DNA of 6,301 bases, from positions 1 to 6,301 of the forward strand of contig JBAWAP010000439.1 of NCBI GenBank assembly GCA_049589355.1. The letters are read 5' to 3'. Positions 1-5,567 of the stretch are shown here, one piece after another; position 1 is the first letter of the stretch; each line of letters begins with the position of its first letter. Source of the stretch: JBAWAP01 sp049589355. GTDB taxonomy: Bacteria; Chloroflexota; Anaerolineae; VGOG01. A program made the position numbers and the translations under genes. The notes under the pieces were generated by a model. That model made no database searches, was not told the origin of the DNA, and was given only the letters and a program-made list of their open reading frames with translations.

Positions 1-28
1 GAATGACAACACGTTTGAGGAGAATACC

Positions 29-940
29 ATGTCCATAGCGGAGAGATGGCTGGGCGATTGGGCCCGCCGGCGAGAGTCTCAACTTGAGGAGTATCGTTTG
101 ATGGCCCGCGCCTTCCGGCGCGATTGGCTGGGTGTGTTCGGCCTGTTGGTGATTGTGGCCTTTGTGCTGGGGGCTATCCTTGCTCCCTACCTCACCCCCT
201 ACCCGGAGGAGGGTCGGGGCGCACCTAATCTGGTCAACAAGTTTCTGCCCCCCAGCCATGAACACCCCTTCGGCACCGACTACCTGGGACGCGATGTCCT
301 GGCCCGCGTCCTCTTTGGCGGCCGTAGCTCTCTCAGCATCGGTTTCCTGGTGGTCAGCATCGCAGTGGGCATTGGCACGCCTCTGGGCGCCATCGCGGGG
401 TACTCTGGGCGACGGCTGGACGAGGTCATCATGCGCCTGACTGATATATGGCTGTCCTTTCCGCCCCTGCTGCTGGCCATCGCCATTGCCGCCGCCCTGG
501 GCCGCCCCAGCCTCACCAACGCCATGGTTGCCATCGCCCTCACCTGGTGGCCCTGGTACACCCGTCTGGTGCGGGCGCAGACGGTCTCTCTGCGCGAACG
601 CTCCTTTATCGAGGCCGCGCGAGGCATGGGGGTGAGCAAAGCGACCATCATCTTCCGCCACATCCTGCCCAACGTCATGACGCCAGTCCTGGTGCAGGGC
701 ACGATGGACATCGGTTCCGCCATCCTCACCGGGGCGGCGATGAGCTTCATCGGCCTGGGGGCCCAGCCTCCCACCCCCGACTGGGGGCAGATGGTCAGCA
801 ATGGCCGCATCTACATCATGAACCAGCCCTGGTACGGGGCATTCCCGGGACTCGCTATCTTCCTGGTCACCCTGGCTTTCAACCTGCTGGGCGACACGGT
901 CCGCGATGTGGCCGATCCCCGCTCTCGGAGGGCCGCTTGA
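29..940 (+). CDS. Peptide/nickel-type ABC transporter permease, DppC/OppC family
   Basis: Inner-membrane permease subunit of a peptide-type ABC importer; with a second permease (DppB-like, presumably just upstream of the window) it would form the channel energised by two ATPases. The 303-residue length is normal for the family. Residues 12-35 form a charged cytoplasmic N-terminus, followed by a first membrane segment at about 34-56. The family motif around residues 79-102 (HPFGTDYLGRDVLARVLFG) is intact, hydrophobic segments follow at about 101-125, 141-158, 163-178, 220-245 and 270-290, and the EAA loop that contacts the ATPase is clear (EAARGMGVSKATIIFRHILP, from residue 195). The ATG at 29 has a strong Shine-Dalgarno GAGGAGA at 17-23. 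The stop codon abuts the TTG start of the ATPase gene, so the two are one operon. Substrate cannot be read from the sequence; dipeptide or oligopeptide is the family default. Confidence 0.95.
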   Translation: MSIAERWLGDWARRRESQLEEYRLMARAFRRDWLGVFGLLVIVAFVLGAILAPYLTPYPEEGRGAPNLVNKFLPPSHEHPFGTDYLGRDVLARVLFGGRSSLSIGFLVVSIAVGIGTPLGAIAGYSGRRLDEVIMRLTDIWLSFPPLLLAIAIAAALGRPSLTNAMVAIALTWWPWYTRLVRAQTVSLRERSFIEAARGMGVSKATIIFRHILPNVMTPVLVQGTMDIGSAILTGAAMSFIGLGAQPPTPDWGQMVSNGRIYIMNQPWYGAFPGLAIFLVTLAFNLLGDTVRDVADPRSRRAA

Positions 941-1912
941 TTGAACCAGCCGTTGGTTTCCATTGAGAACCTGCACGTCCGCTTCCGCACTTACGCCGGG
1001 GTCGTGCACGCTGTCAACGGCGTGACCTTTGACATCCGAAGGGGGGAGACCTTTGGCCTGGTGGGTGAGACCGGCTGCGGCAAAACGGTGACCGGCCTCT
1101 CGCTCCTCCGTTTGGTCCCGCCCCCAGGTGAGATCGTGGATGGTCGGATCACCTTCGATGGTCGGGATATTCTGTCCCTGAGCGAGCAGGAGATGCGGGA
1201 TATCCGTGGGGCGGGCATCTCCATGATCTTCCAGGATCCGGCTGCCTCCCTCAATCCCGTCTTCTCCGTAGGGGAGCAGATCGAGATGGTGATCCGCCAA
1301 CACCAGCCGGTGACGCGGAAAATCGCTCGCCAGCGGACTCTGGAGATGCTAGAGGCCGTGGGCCTGCCAGACCCGTCGCAGATCCTCAGGGCCTATTCCC
1401 ATGAACTGAGTGGGGGGATGCAACAGCGGGTGATGATTGCCCTGGCCCTGGCCTCCAACGCCAGCCTGCTCATCGCCGATGAGCCAACCACCTCTCTGGA
1501 CGTGACCATTCAGGCCCAGATTCTGACCCTTCTCACGCAATTGAAAGAAAGCCGGGGTCTCTCCGTCCTTCTCATCACTCACAACCTGGGCGTGGTGGCC
1601 GAAACCTGCGACCGGGTGGCGGTGCTCTACGTGGGCCACGTGGTGGAGAAAGGCCGCACGCGGGATATATTCAAGGAGATGAAACACCCCTACACTCAGG
1701 GACTGCTGGAAGCCATCCCCCGGCCCGGTAGCCATGGCCAGTCTTTACAGGCCATCAGTGGTTCAGTGCCCAGCGGCCTGGCCGTCTTCCCCGGCTGCCC
1801 CTTCGAGCCCCGTTGCTCTTTTGCTATGGAGGTCTGTCGCCAAGCCCCTCCGCCCCTGGTGCGCGTCGGTGAGGAGCACTACGTGGCTTGCTATCGGTAC
1901 TCTTTCATTTGA
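941..1912 (+). CDS. Peptide-type ABC transporter ATP-binding protein, DppD/OppD family
   Basis: Cytoplasmic ATPase that powers the peptide-type importer together with the adjacent permease. Walker A GETGCGKT is at residues 42-49, the Q-loop Gln at 98, signature LSGGMQQ at 156-162, Walker B LLIADE at 176-181 and the switch His at 214 (LLITHNLG). The C-terminal oligopeptide-transporter domain holds four cysteines (C286, C292, C299, C317), the spacing seen in DppD/OppD proteins that bind an iron-sulfur cluster. All motifs are intact over 323 residues, so it should be active. The start is TTG, immediately after the permease TGA, with a GGAGGG Shine-Dalgarno at 927-932; there is no intergenic space, which implies translational coupling. 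The usual partner ATPase (DppF/OppF) does not follow. The stop codon TGA at 1910-1912 lies inside the -35 region of the next gene's promoter. Confidence 0.96.
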   Translation: MNQPLVSIENLHVRFRTYAGVVHAVNGVTFDIRRGETFGLVGETGCGKTVTGLSLLRLVPPPGEIVDGRITFDGRDILSLSEQEMRDIRGAGISMIFQDPAASLNPVFSVGEQIEMVIRQHQPVTRKIARQRTLEMLEAVGLPDPSQILRAYSHELSGGMQQRVMIALALASNASLLIADEPTTSLDVTIQAQILTLLTQLKESRGLSVLLITHNLGVVAETCDRVAVLYVGHVVEKGRTRDIFKEMKHPYTQGLLEAIPRPGSHGQSLQAISGSVPSGLAVFPGCPFEPRCSFAMEVCRQAPPPLVRVGEEHYVACYRYSFI

Positions 1913-1937
1913 CTATCCTGATGGATGTGGGTACAAT
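1909..1937 (+). promoter_or_regulatory. Sigma-70-type promoter for the MazE-like antitoxin gene
   Basis: TTGACT (1909-1914) and TACAAT (1932-1937) are separated by exactly 17 bases, each one mismatch from consensus, giving a predicted start near 1944 and a leader of about 25 nt. The -35 box overlaps the stop codon of the upstream ATPase gene. An imperfect inverted repeat, GG-ATGTG (1923-1929) with CACATACC (1943-1950), brackets the -10 box and could be an autorepression operator as in many toxin-antitoxin loci; that part is inference. Confidence 0.7.
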
Positions 1938-1968
1938 GTAAGCACATACCTGGCTGAAGGATTTCATC

Positions 1969-2289
1969 ATGAGTACGGGTTTGAGAACCCGCATCATCAA
2001 AATCGGCAACTCCCAAGGCATCCGCATCCCTAAGCTCTTGCTCGACCAGATTGGATTGGACGAGGAGGTCGAATTGGCAGTTCAGGAAGACCAACTGGTG
2101 ATCCGCCCCATCCGGCGTCCACGTTATGGCTGGGATGAGCAGTCTCGGATGATGGCTGAGCACGGCGATGATCGGTTGCTTGATGAGGCGGTAGTCAGCC
2201 TCACCCAATGGGATGCGGACGAATGGGATAGGATTTCCGATTTCCGATTGCCGATTGCCGAATTCGGAAATCGAAAATCGAAAAGATGA
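1969..2289 (+). CDS. MazE-like antitoxin (SpoVT/AbrB DNA-binding domain) with repeat-encoded C-terminal tail
   Basis: Predicted antitoxin of a type II toxin-antitoxin pair: an N-terminal AbrB-fold domain binds DNA for autorepression, and a C-terminal segment normally neutralises MazF. The motif KIGNSQGIRIPK spans residues 11-22, followed by the LDEEVELAVQEDQLVIRP strand region to about 47. The acidic, Trp-rich toxin-binding tail (WDADEWD) is at 81-87. Family members usually end close to that tail; here residues 89-106 (SDFRLPIAEFGNRKSKR-type sequence) are translated from a palindromic heptamer repeat and are not expected to be native. The ATG at 1969 follows a GAAGG Shine-Dalgarno (1956-1960) and a strong promoter. 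The stop overlaps the ATG of the MazF remnant as ATGA (2286-2289). With its toxin truncated, it may be an orphan antitoxin or regulator. Confidence 0.88.
   Translation: MSTGLRTRIIKIGNSQGIRIPKLLLDQIGLDEEVELAVQEDQLVIRPIRRPRYGWDEQSRMMAEHGDDRLLDEAVVSLTQWDADEWDRISDFRLPIAEFGNRKSKR
2232..2284. repeat. Palindromic heptamer repeat inserted at the MazE/MazF junction
   Basis: Two GATTTCC units (2232-2245), two GATTGCC units (2246-2259), a GAATTC centre (2260-2265), then the reverse-complement units GGAAATC (2266-2272) and GAAAATC (2273-2279) and a partial GAAAA. The result is an imperfect hairpin built from 7-base modules. It sits exactly where the antitoxin's last residues and the MazF N-terminus should be, and it is read through in frame by the antitoxin. 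Heptamer palindromes of this style recur in intergenic regions of several environmental bacterial phyla. Confidence 0.8.
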
Positions 2290-2404
2290 ACCGCCACATT
2301 GCGACGGTGATTATTGCGCCGATGACGACGAAGGGGCGCCCCTATCCGACCCGTGTAGCGTGCCGATTTCAGGGCCAGGAGGGGCAGATCGTTCTGGATC
2401 AGTT
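2285..2404 (+). repeat. Direct repeat copy A (MazF tail block), partner at 5568-5687
   Basis: This 120-base block is repeated at 5568-5687 with 116 of 120 bases identical by hand comparison. Similarity begins abruptly at the G before the ATG in both copies and stops at GTT (2402-2404). In copy B the block continues directly into a motif that in copy A lies 159 bases further on (2562-2595). Confidence 0.92.
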
Positions 2405-2507
2405 GCGGACGGTGGACAAGGTACGGCTGGTCAAACGGCTTGGGCGGATTGGCAAAGAGACTCAGCAGGCGGTGCTGGCTATACTTGCTGAGATGTTTGC
2501 AGAGTAA
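2286..2507 (+). pseudogene. MazF/PemK-type endoribonuclease toxin, N-terminally truncated (copy A)
   Basis: The 73 codons match the C-terminal two thirds of a MazF toxin, beginning MNRHIATVIIAPMTTKG and ending at a natural-looking terminus (LAEMFAE). MazF proteins are about 110 residues; here roughly the first 35-40 are missing. They include the first strand pair and the loop carrying the catalytic Arg (Arg29 in E. coli MazF), whereas the catalytic Thr region is retained (Thr14/Thr15 of the fragment). It should therefore have no mRNA-cleaving activity. The first Met is an internal Met of the full-length family and overlaps the antitoxin stop as ATGA, so the remnant could still be translated by coupling. 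The missing part appears replaced by the palindromic repeat. Confidence 0.85.
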
Positions 2508-2666
2508 GTCAAATTCCCCGTTCGTATGCTTCTATCTAGCATCAGATATTTGCATCTACTATTAGATACATGGGCTTTCGTCATAATAATAGTTAGCTCG
2601 CCTTGCGCTACTCTACGGGACGTCAATCGAACAGCTGTGAGCAGGTAATCAACGGGAGGATACACA
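2508..2666. other. Intergenic region between MazF remnant and HEPN gene
   Basis: AT-richer 159-base stretch without a convincing ORF. It holds the 34-nt motif at 2562-2595 shared with the second MazF-tail copy, the dif/Xer-like core within it, and the Shine-Dalgarno GGGAGG (2654-2659) of the HEPN gene. No hairpin plus T-run terminator and no well-spaced sigma-70 promoter were found. Confidence 0.5.
2576..2603 (+). other. dif/Xer-like recombination site candidate, copy A (right arm degenerate)
   Basis: An 11-base left arm TTTCGTCATAA (2576-2586), a 6-base centre TAATAG (2587-2592) and a right arm beginning TTAGC (2593 onward) share the CATAA-N6-TTA layout of Xer recombination sites (dif, pdif). 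It matches copy B at 10/11 in the left arm, 6/6 in the centre and about 7/11 in the right arm. The surrounding 34-nt motif (2562-2595) is 31/34 identical to 5686-5719. Its palindromic symmetry is weaker than that of copy B. Function as a recombination site is inferred from layout only. Confidence 0.4.
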
Positions 2667-3287
2667 ATGTCTTCGAAAGCCTATAAGAATCTCAGTGGTC
2701 GTATGAAGGACATTGAGCAATTGCTAGAGGCACACAAGGCGTTGACTCAGTTCAAGCGTGCGCGGAAAGCAGCAGAAGAAGCAGGAGGTGGTCTTGCTCA
2801 GATTTCTGAGGTAATTGACAGACTCGTCACTGAGCCCGGTCGGGGTCGTCGAACCGAAGTTGACGCTCTAAATCGTGCAGCTATGGTTCTGCTATCTGCT
2901 CATTTGCAAGGCTATATCGAAGATGTTTTCTCGGAGGCTGCCAAGGCCATGCTGGACGGTAAGGTTAAGGACGTTGACGCGCTCATTGAGCAAGCACTGT
3001 CTGGTTTCTCGAACCCGCATGCATACAGAGTTGATAGTTTATTTGCCTCAATTGGGCTGCCCAAAATAACAGACGGTCTGTCGTGGCAGAGGGCATCCAA
3101 TCAAACTGTAAAGAGACGTTTGACTGATTACATACGAGTCCGAAATAGTATCGCCCACGGAGGCCAAGAGGGGATTACCAAACCAAGGGTGGCCGAATTC
3201 AGGCGCTTTGTAGAGGTCTTTGCCAGGAACTTCGATGAAAAGGTTGGCAATGAAGTACGGCAGACTGTGGGAAAGGCACCCTGGTAG
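2667..3287 (+). CDS. HEPN-domain protein (RiboL-PSP-HEPN / MAE_28990-like), putative RNase
   Basis: Predicted all-helical 206-residue protein. The stretch LNRAAMVLLSAHLQGYIEDVF (residues 69-88) and the terminal helix with R159-N-S-I-A-H164 (the RX4H signature within VRNSIAHG) fit the HEPN superfamily, whose Arg and His form the RNase active site in toxins and defence proteins. The RiboL-PSP/MAE_28990 type is the closest I recognise. Residues 1-50 form a charged helix, possibly a coiled coil. The ATG is well supported by GGGAGG at 2654-2659. No MNT nucleotidyltransferase or other antitoxin adjoins it. It is followed in the same orientation by an integron attC site, so it looks like the gene of a captured cassette. 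A hairpin (CACC(C)TGG at 3277-3284 with CCAGGTG at 3293-3299) straddles the stop. Function as toxin, abortive-infection protein or rRNA-cleaving factor is inference. Confidence 0.8.
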   Translation: MSSKAYKNLSGRMKDIEQLLEAHKALTQFKRARKAAEEAGGGLAQISEVIDRLVTEPGRGRRTEVDALNRAAMVLLSAHLQGYIEDVFSEAAKAMLDGKVKDVDALIEQALSGFSNPHAYRVDSLFASIGLPKITDGLSWQRASNQTVKRRLTDYIRVRNSIAHGGQEGITKPRVAEFRRFVEVFARNFDEKVGNEVRQTVGKAPW

Positions 3288-3365
3288 TAATGCCAGGTGA
3301 GCGAGTATGATGGGCATATACAAGAGATCGCGTCACTTCGCGACCCCATTCTTGGCAGGTTGGCG
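3288..3365. other. Short spacer with hairpins between HEPN gene and attC
   Basis: Contains the right arm of the hairpin straddling the HEPN stop (3277-3299) and a second small hairpin, TCGCG (3328-3332) with CGCGA (3339-3343). Neither is followed by a T-run, so neither is a typical intrinsic terminator. No ORF is supported. Confidence 0.4.
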
Positions 3366-3496
3366 GGCTAACACGCGCTTGGAGCCGACGCCGCTTCGCG
3401 GCAGTTGTATCGGCGGTCCTTTTGCATTTGGTGAATGACTTGAATTGATGGTACGCTGTGCAAAGTCACGGCGCGGCTCAAGCGCAACCGTTGGGC
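3366..3496 (+). other. attC: Integron cassette recombination site (attC)
   Basis: The left arm has the R'' box GGCTAAC (3366-3372; one mismatch to RYYYAAC) and L'' GCGCTTGGAGCCG (3375-3387). The right arm has L' CGGCTCAAGCGC (3474-3485) and R' GTTGGGC (3490-3496), a perfect GTTRRRY. L'' and L' pair over 12 base pairs with one unpaired G (3381/3382), the extrahelical base that is a hallmark of attC folding. The 86-base intervening sequence (3388-3473) has its own hairpin, GCCGC-TTC-GCGGC (3390-3402). The total length of 131 bases is within the known attC range. Cleavage would fall between 3490 and 3491. The site follows the HEPN gene in the same orientation, as in a cassette. No integron integrase is present in the window. 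Confidence 0.78.
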
Positions 3497-3516
3497 TGCG
3501 CACCTGTGCATGCTAC

Positions 3517-3533
3517 TCTACGTAGAAGGGAGG
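3517..3533 (+). promoter_or_regulatory. Palindrome and Shine-Dalgarno fixing the VapB start
   Basis: TCTACGTAGA (3517-3526) is a perfect 10-base palindrome immediately before GGGAGG (3528-3533), which lies 8 bases ahead of ATG 3542. The Shine-Dalgarno selects 3542 over the earlier in-frame ATG at 3458, which lies inside the attC site. The palindrome could be an antitoxin operator; this is inference. Confidence 0.55.
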
Positions 3534-3541
3534 TCAAGAAT

Positions 3542-3784
3542 ATGGAAGCTGCGAATATCGTTCGTGAAATAGCATCGTTGCCACCAGAGGCACAGAAGCA
3601 AGTCATAGACTTTATAGCCTTCTTGAAAGCTCGTTACCCGACCACGCCGCCTGTCAGGAAAACGAGACGAACTAAGCTGGCCGATGAGCCATTCATTGGC
3701 ATGTGGCGAGATCGTGAGGACATGCAAGATAGCAGCGCATGGGTACGCAGTCTGCGTCAGCACGAGTGGGAGCATAGCGTATGA
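3542..3784 (+). CDS. VapB-type antitoxin (DUF2281-like)
   Basis: An 80-residue protein beginning MEAANIVREIASLPPEAQ, the form of small DUF2281/VapB-like antitoxins: an N-terminal helical segment for dimerisation or DNA contact (residues 1-32, ending KARY), a basic linker (KTRRTK) and a conserved C-terminal segment (FIGMWRDREDMQDSSAWVRS, then LRQHEW) that would wrap around the PIN toxin. It has a strong Shine-Dalgarno. The stop overlaps the toxin start as ATGA at 3781-3784, the usual coupling in these operons. It begins about 45 bases after the attC cleavage point, so it would be the first gene of the next cassette. No clear promoter was found in the 45 bases before it or within the attC site. 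With the toxin broken, it may be an orphan. Confidence 0.82.
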   Translation: MEAANIVREIASLPPEAQKQVIDFIAFLKARYPTTPPVRKTRRTKLADEPFIGMWRDREDMQDSSAWVRSLRQHEWEHSV

Positions 3785-4165
3785 ACGGGTTGGCCATCGT
3801 TGATACCGACATTCTGATTGATGCAGCGCACCAAATCAGCGAGGCAGTTGATTGCCTGGCCCAAATCGAGCGTCAGTCTGTGTTGGCTGTCAGTGTGATA
3901 ACACAGACGGAATTGTTGGTTGGCTGTCGGAACAAAGCCGAATTGCGCAACACAGAGCGCTTTCTGCAACGCTTCCAAGTGCTCAAGGTGAGTGAGCTAG
4001 TGGTGATATCGCGCTTGAGCTTCTGCGTCAGTATCGGTTGAGTCACGGTTTGATGATACCTGAGGCCTTGATTGCAGCAACAGCGATGACGATGAATCAG
4101 CCTTTCATCTCAAAGAACCACGCGATTATCGCTTCATCAGCGGGTTACAGTTGTTGCCATATCCT
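3781..4165 (+). pseudogene. VapC-type PIN-domain toxin, disrupted by two frameshifts
   Basis: PIN-domain ribonuclease remnant. The first frame encodes MNGLAIVDTDILID with the first catalytic Asp (D8) and then TQTELLVG with the second acidic residue (E44), but it runs off after KVSELV and stops at 4039-4041 after 86 codons. From about 4005, shifted by one lost base, the sequence resumes as DIALELLRQYRLSHGLMIPE, then ALIAATA, the classic PIN C-terminal half (the usual third Asp is Glu here). After KN (about 4118) a second one-base loss shifts to RDYRFISGLQLLPYP (4121-4165). Rejoined, this is a normal VapC of about 130 residues. No stop follows at the expected end; the reading runs into the insertion sequence, so the native 3' end was probably removed by that insertion. 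The 86-residue product would lack the distal active-site residues. Confidence 0.85.
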
Positions 4166-4211
4166 GGCGTTAGGGACGTGGAAAGAATAAAACATTCCAA
4201 AACCTATCAGA

Positions 4212-5327
4212 CTAAGCAGGGCAAGGAGGAATGTCAACAAACCACTTTTCTAATCCGGGCAGCCGCTCTATCATATCCTCATAAACCTTCATTGCCTTCT
4301 TGGTCAGCTTGACGCCGGTTTTGTAGACGCCCTTTACCAACCGAACCACCGGATGGATGCCTTTGTAGGTCATCGTCCTTGCCAGGCCCAATATTTTCTC
4401 CACCTTGTCCAACAATTCGCCGTTCCAGTGATTTTCCAAGACGCCCCACACTCGCTCAATGGAATTGTACTTGCTGTGATAGGGTGGGTAGTAAGCCAAC
4501 CGGATGGTGATGTTATGGTTGAGGGCAAACTCAACCATACGCTTGATGAATTGGGTGCGATGGCTGTTGTTTTCCGGGCCACAATCCAGGTTGATCACCA
4601 ACGTCCGGACTTGGAACCGTTCTTCGAGACTCGGCCAGACTATCTCCAGGGCATCGACCATAAAATCGGCTGTCACTTTGCTCTCGGTGAACAACAGGAA
4701 TGTTTCAGCGGGAGCGGGTAGGAAAATGCCCAAAGGGGTGAGGGTGGTTTCCGGAGCGAAATCGTGATCACAGGCCGCCACGCCTTGGCGACTTTTTCCC
4801 CCACGGGAAAAGGGACCCACTTTGATCGTCGCCTTGGCGTCCATCGAGATACGCAATACTCCTTCTTGGGCATCAGATTCTTGGTTGACTTGGTGTAGGT
4901 GCTCGAAGATGGCATCTGTCTCCGGGATCTTCTTGCTCGGCTTGCTCTTGGCTACCTTTTGGGGATGGAAGTCCAATCCATTGAGCTTGGTGCTGATGGT
5001 GCGACGGGTCGGCAGTTCCTCGTCCGCGTAGCCTTTGTCATCTACCAGCCGTCGACGGACCTCTTCGGCAGTCAGCGGTGTGTACAACTGAGTGGTTCTA
5101 AACGTCGGATCGGCTTGGCTGGTGGGTTCAACAATGGCTTGAATGTCTTCGAGCAGGTTGGGCAAATGGTCCTCCGCTTTCTTGCGTCCTCTGGCAGAGA
5201 GGTTGTCAGATATGGGACCGTTTTCTAGTTCACCCTGGCCCTTACGAATGGTCCCTCGATTCCAACCCAACTCGCGTTCGGCCTGACGTTGTCCGCCCGT
5301 CCCCAGGGCTTCAACGACCTTAGCCAT
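4212..5327 (-). CDS. ISAzo13-family DDE transposase (main frame, N-terminus frameshifted)
   Basis: Transposase of 371 residues in this frame. It opens with the helix-turn-helix-like stretch MAKVVEALGTGGQRQAEREL, then GWNRGTIRKG, and contains the conserved FSARGRKK-type segment, KVAKSKPSKKIPETDAIFE (about residues 124-142) and the catalytic core: D163 (RISMDAKA), D248 (VINLDCGPEN) and E291 (YHSKYNSIERVWG). The C-terminus KWFVDIPP is typical. The usual NLDNGPEN is NLDCGPEN here. The ATG at 5327 has no Shine-Dalgarno. Continuation of the family N-terminus is found upstream in another frame (5413 to about 5340), with a good Shine-Dalgarno there. The native protein would therefore be about 400 residues, and this copy carries a one-base deletion near 5340. 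Transposition competence is doubtful unless the internal ATG is used. Confidence 0.9.
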   Translation of the reverse strand: MAKVVEALGTGGQRQAERELGWNRGTIRKGQGELENGPISDNLSARGRKKAEDHLPNLLEDIQAIVEPTSQADPTFRTTQLYTPLTAEEVRRRLVDDKGYADEELPTRRTISTKLNGLDFHPQKVAKSKPSKKIPETDAIFEHLHQVNQESDAQEGVLRISMDAKATIKVGPFSRGGKSRQGVAACDHDFAPETTLTPLGIFLPAPAETFLLFTESKVTADFMVDALEIVWPSLEERFQVRTLVINLDCGPENNSHRTQFIKRMVEFALNHNITIRLAYYPPYHSKYNSIERVWGVLENHWNGELLDKVEKILGLARTMTYKGIHPVVRLVKGVYKTGVKLTKKAMKVYEDMIERLPGLEKWFVDIPPCPA

Positions 5328-5329
5328 AA

Positions 5330-5413
5330 AGATGCGGCGGCACCACCTTTCAAATGATCGGCAGCGTATCTTAGGGCGTCAATCATGCCCTCGGTCAAAA
5401 CTAAGATGCTCAT
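5330..5413 (-). pseudogene. N-terminal fragment of the ISAzo13 transposase, out of frame
   Basis: Reading from ATG 5413 gives MSILVLTEGMIDALRYAADH, then LKGG. Switching by one base near 5340 gives RRIFMAKVVEALG, which joins the main transposase frame in the way the family reads. The offset between the two ATGs is 86 bases, so exactly one base is missing. AGGAG on the minus strand (5424-5428), 10 bases ahead, supports 5413 as the original start. I saw no slippery heptamer, so mutation is likelier than programmed frameshifting. Confidence 0.7.
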
Positions 5414-5423
5414 GGGGGTAGAT

Positions 5424-5428
5424 CTCCT
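5424..5428 (-). promoter_or_regulatory. Shine-Dalgarno of the original transposase start
   Basis: AGGAG on the minus strand, 10 bases upstream of ATG 5413; no comparable site precedes the internal ATG 5327. It decides the native start and exposes the frameshift. Confidence 0.55.
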
Positions 5429-5451
5429 GGATCAAACGTTTTGGCTGAATG

Positions 5452-5567
5452 ATACCAGAAAATCTCTCACAAGCAACTTCGGGCTGAATTCGCGAGAAAA
5501 GAATGCTTCGATGTACGCTTATGCCAAATGCTGGAACAGTTATTTATTTCCAGGTCCCTTACGCCGT
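5452..5567. other. Unassigned spacer between IS and second MazF tail
   Basis: About 116 bases with no recognisable gene, attC site or terminator. ORFs crossing it are open only because they borrow the start of the MazF fragment frame. It is not similar to the sequence preceding the first MazF tail. Confidence 0.4.

Larger units (their letters stand above)
4193..5451 (-). mobile_element. ISAzo13-family insertion sequence (ends tentative)
   Basis: The element carries one minus-strand DDE transposase. Boundaries are guessed from a possible imperfect terminal inverted repeat: CATTC-CAAAAC at 4193-4203 and, on the other strand, CATTC-AGC-CAAAAC reading in from 5451, which differ by a 3-base gap. 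The resulting length of about 1.26 kb suits the family. No target-site duplication is clear. It lies just past the decayed VapC gene, whose stop codon is missing. Confidence 0.55.

Noticed and set aside
280..810. Long minus-strand ORF opposite the permease gene
   Set aside because: It is a shadow of the G+C-rich permease; its composition is Arg/Met/Pro-rich with no recognisable motif and no ribosome site.
2232..2284. Short tandem units as a CRISPR array
   Set aside because: Units are 7 bases, contiguous, without spacers, and form a palindrome.
2582..2587. CATAAT within the dif-like motif as a -10 box for the HEPN gene (and the same at 5706-5711)
   Set aside because: No acceptable -35 hexamer lies 15-19 bases upstream in either copy.
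2607..3522. 11-base direct repeat GCTACTCTACG at 2607-2617 and 3512-3522, upstream of HEPN and VapB
   Set aside because: A single 11-base match is expected by chance several times in a 6-kb window, and the distances to the genes differ.
3458..3541. Upstream in-frame extension of the VapB gene from ATG 3458
   Set aside because: This ATG lies inside the attC right half, the added 28 residues are not family-like, and ATG 3542 has a clear GGGAGG site.
4160..4185. GTTAGGG at 4169-4175 as a second attC core after VapC
   Set aside because: It mismatches the final pyrimidine, and no complementary RYYYAAC arm or L boxes occur upstream.
5330..5345. Programmed -1 frameshift in the transposase
   Set aside because: No slippery heptamer is present at the junction and this family normally uses one frame, so a mutation is simpler.
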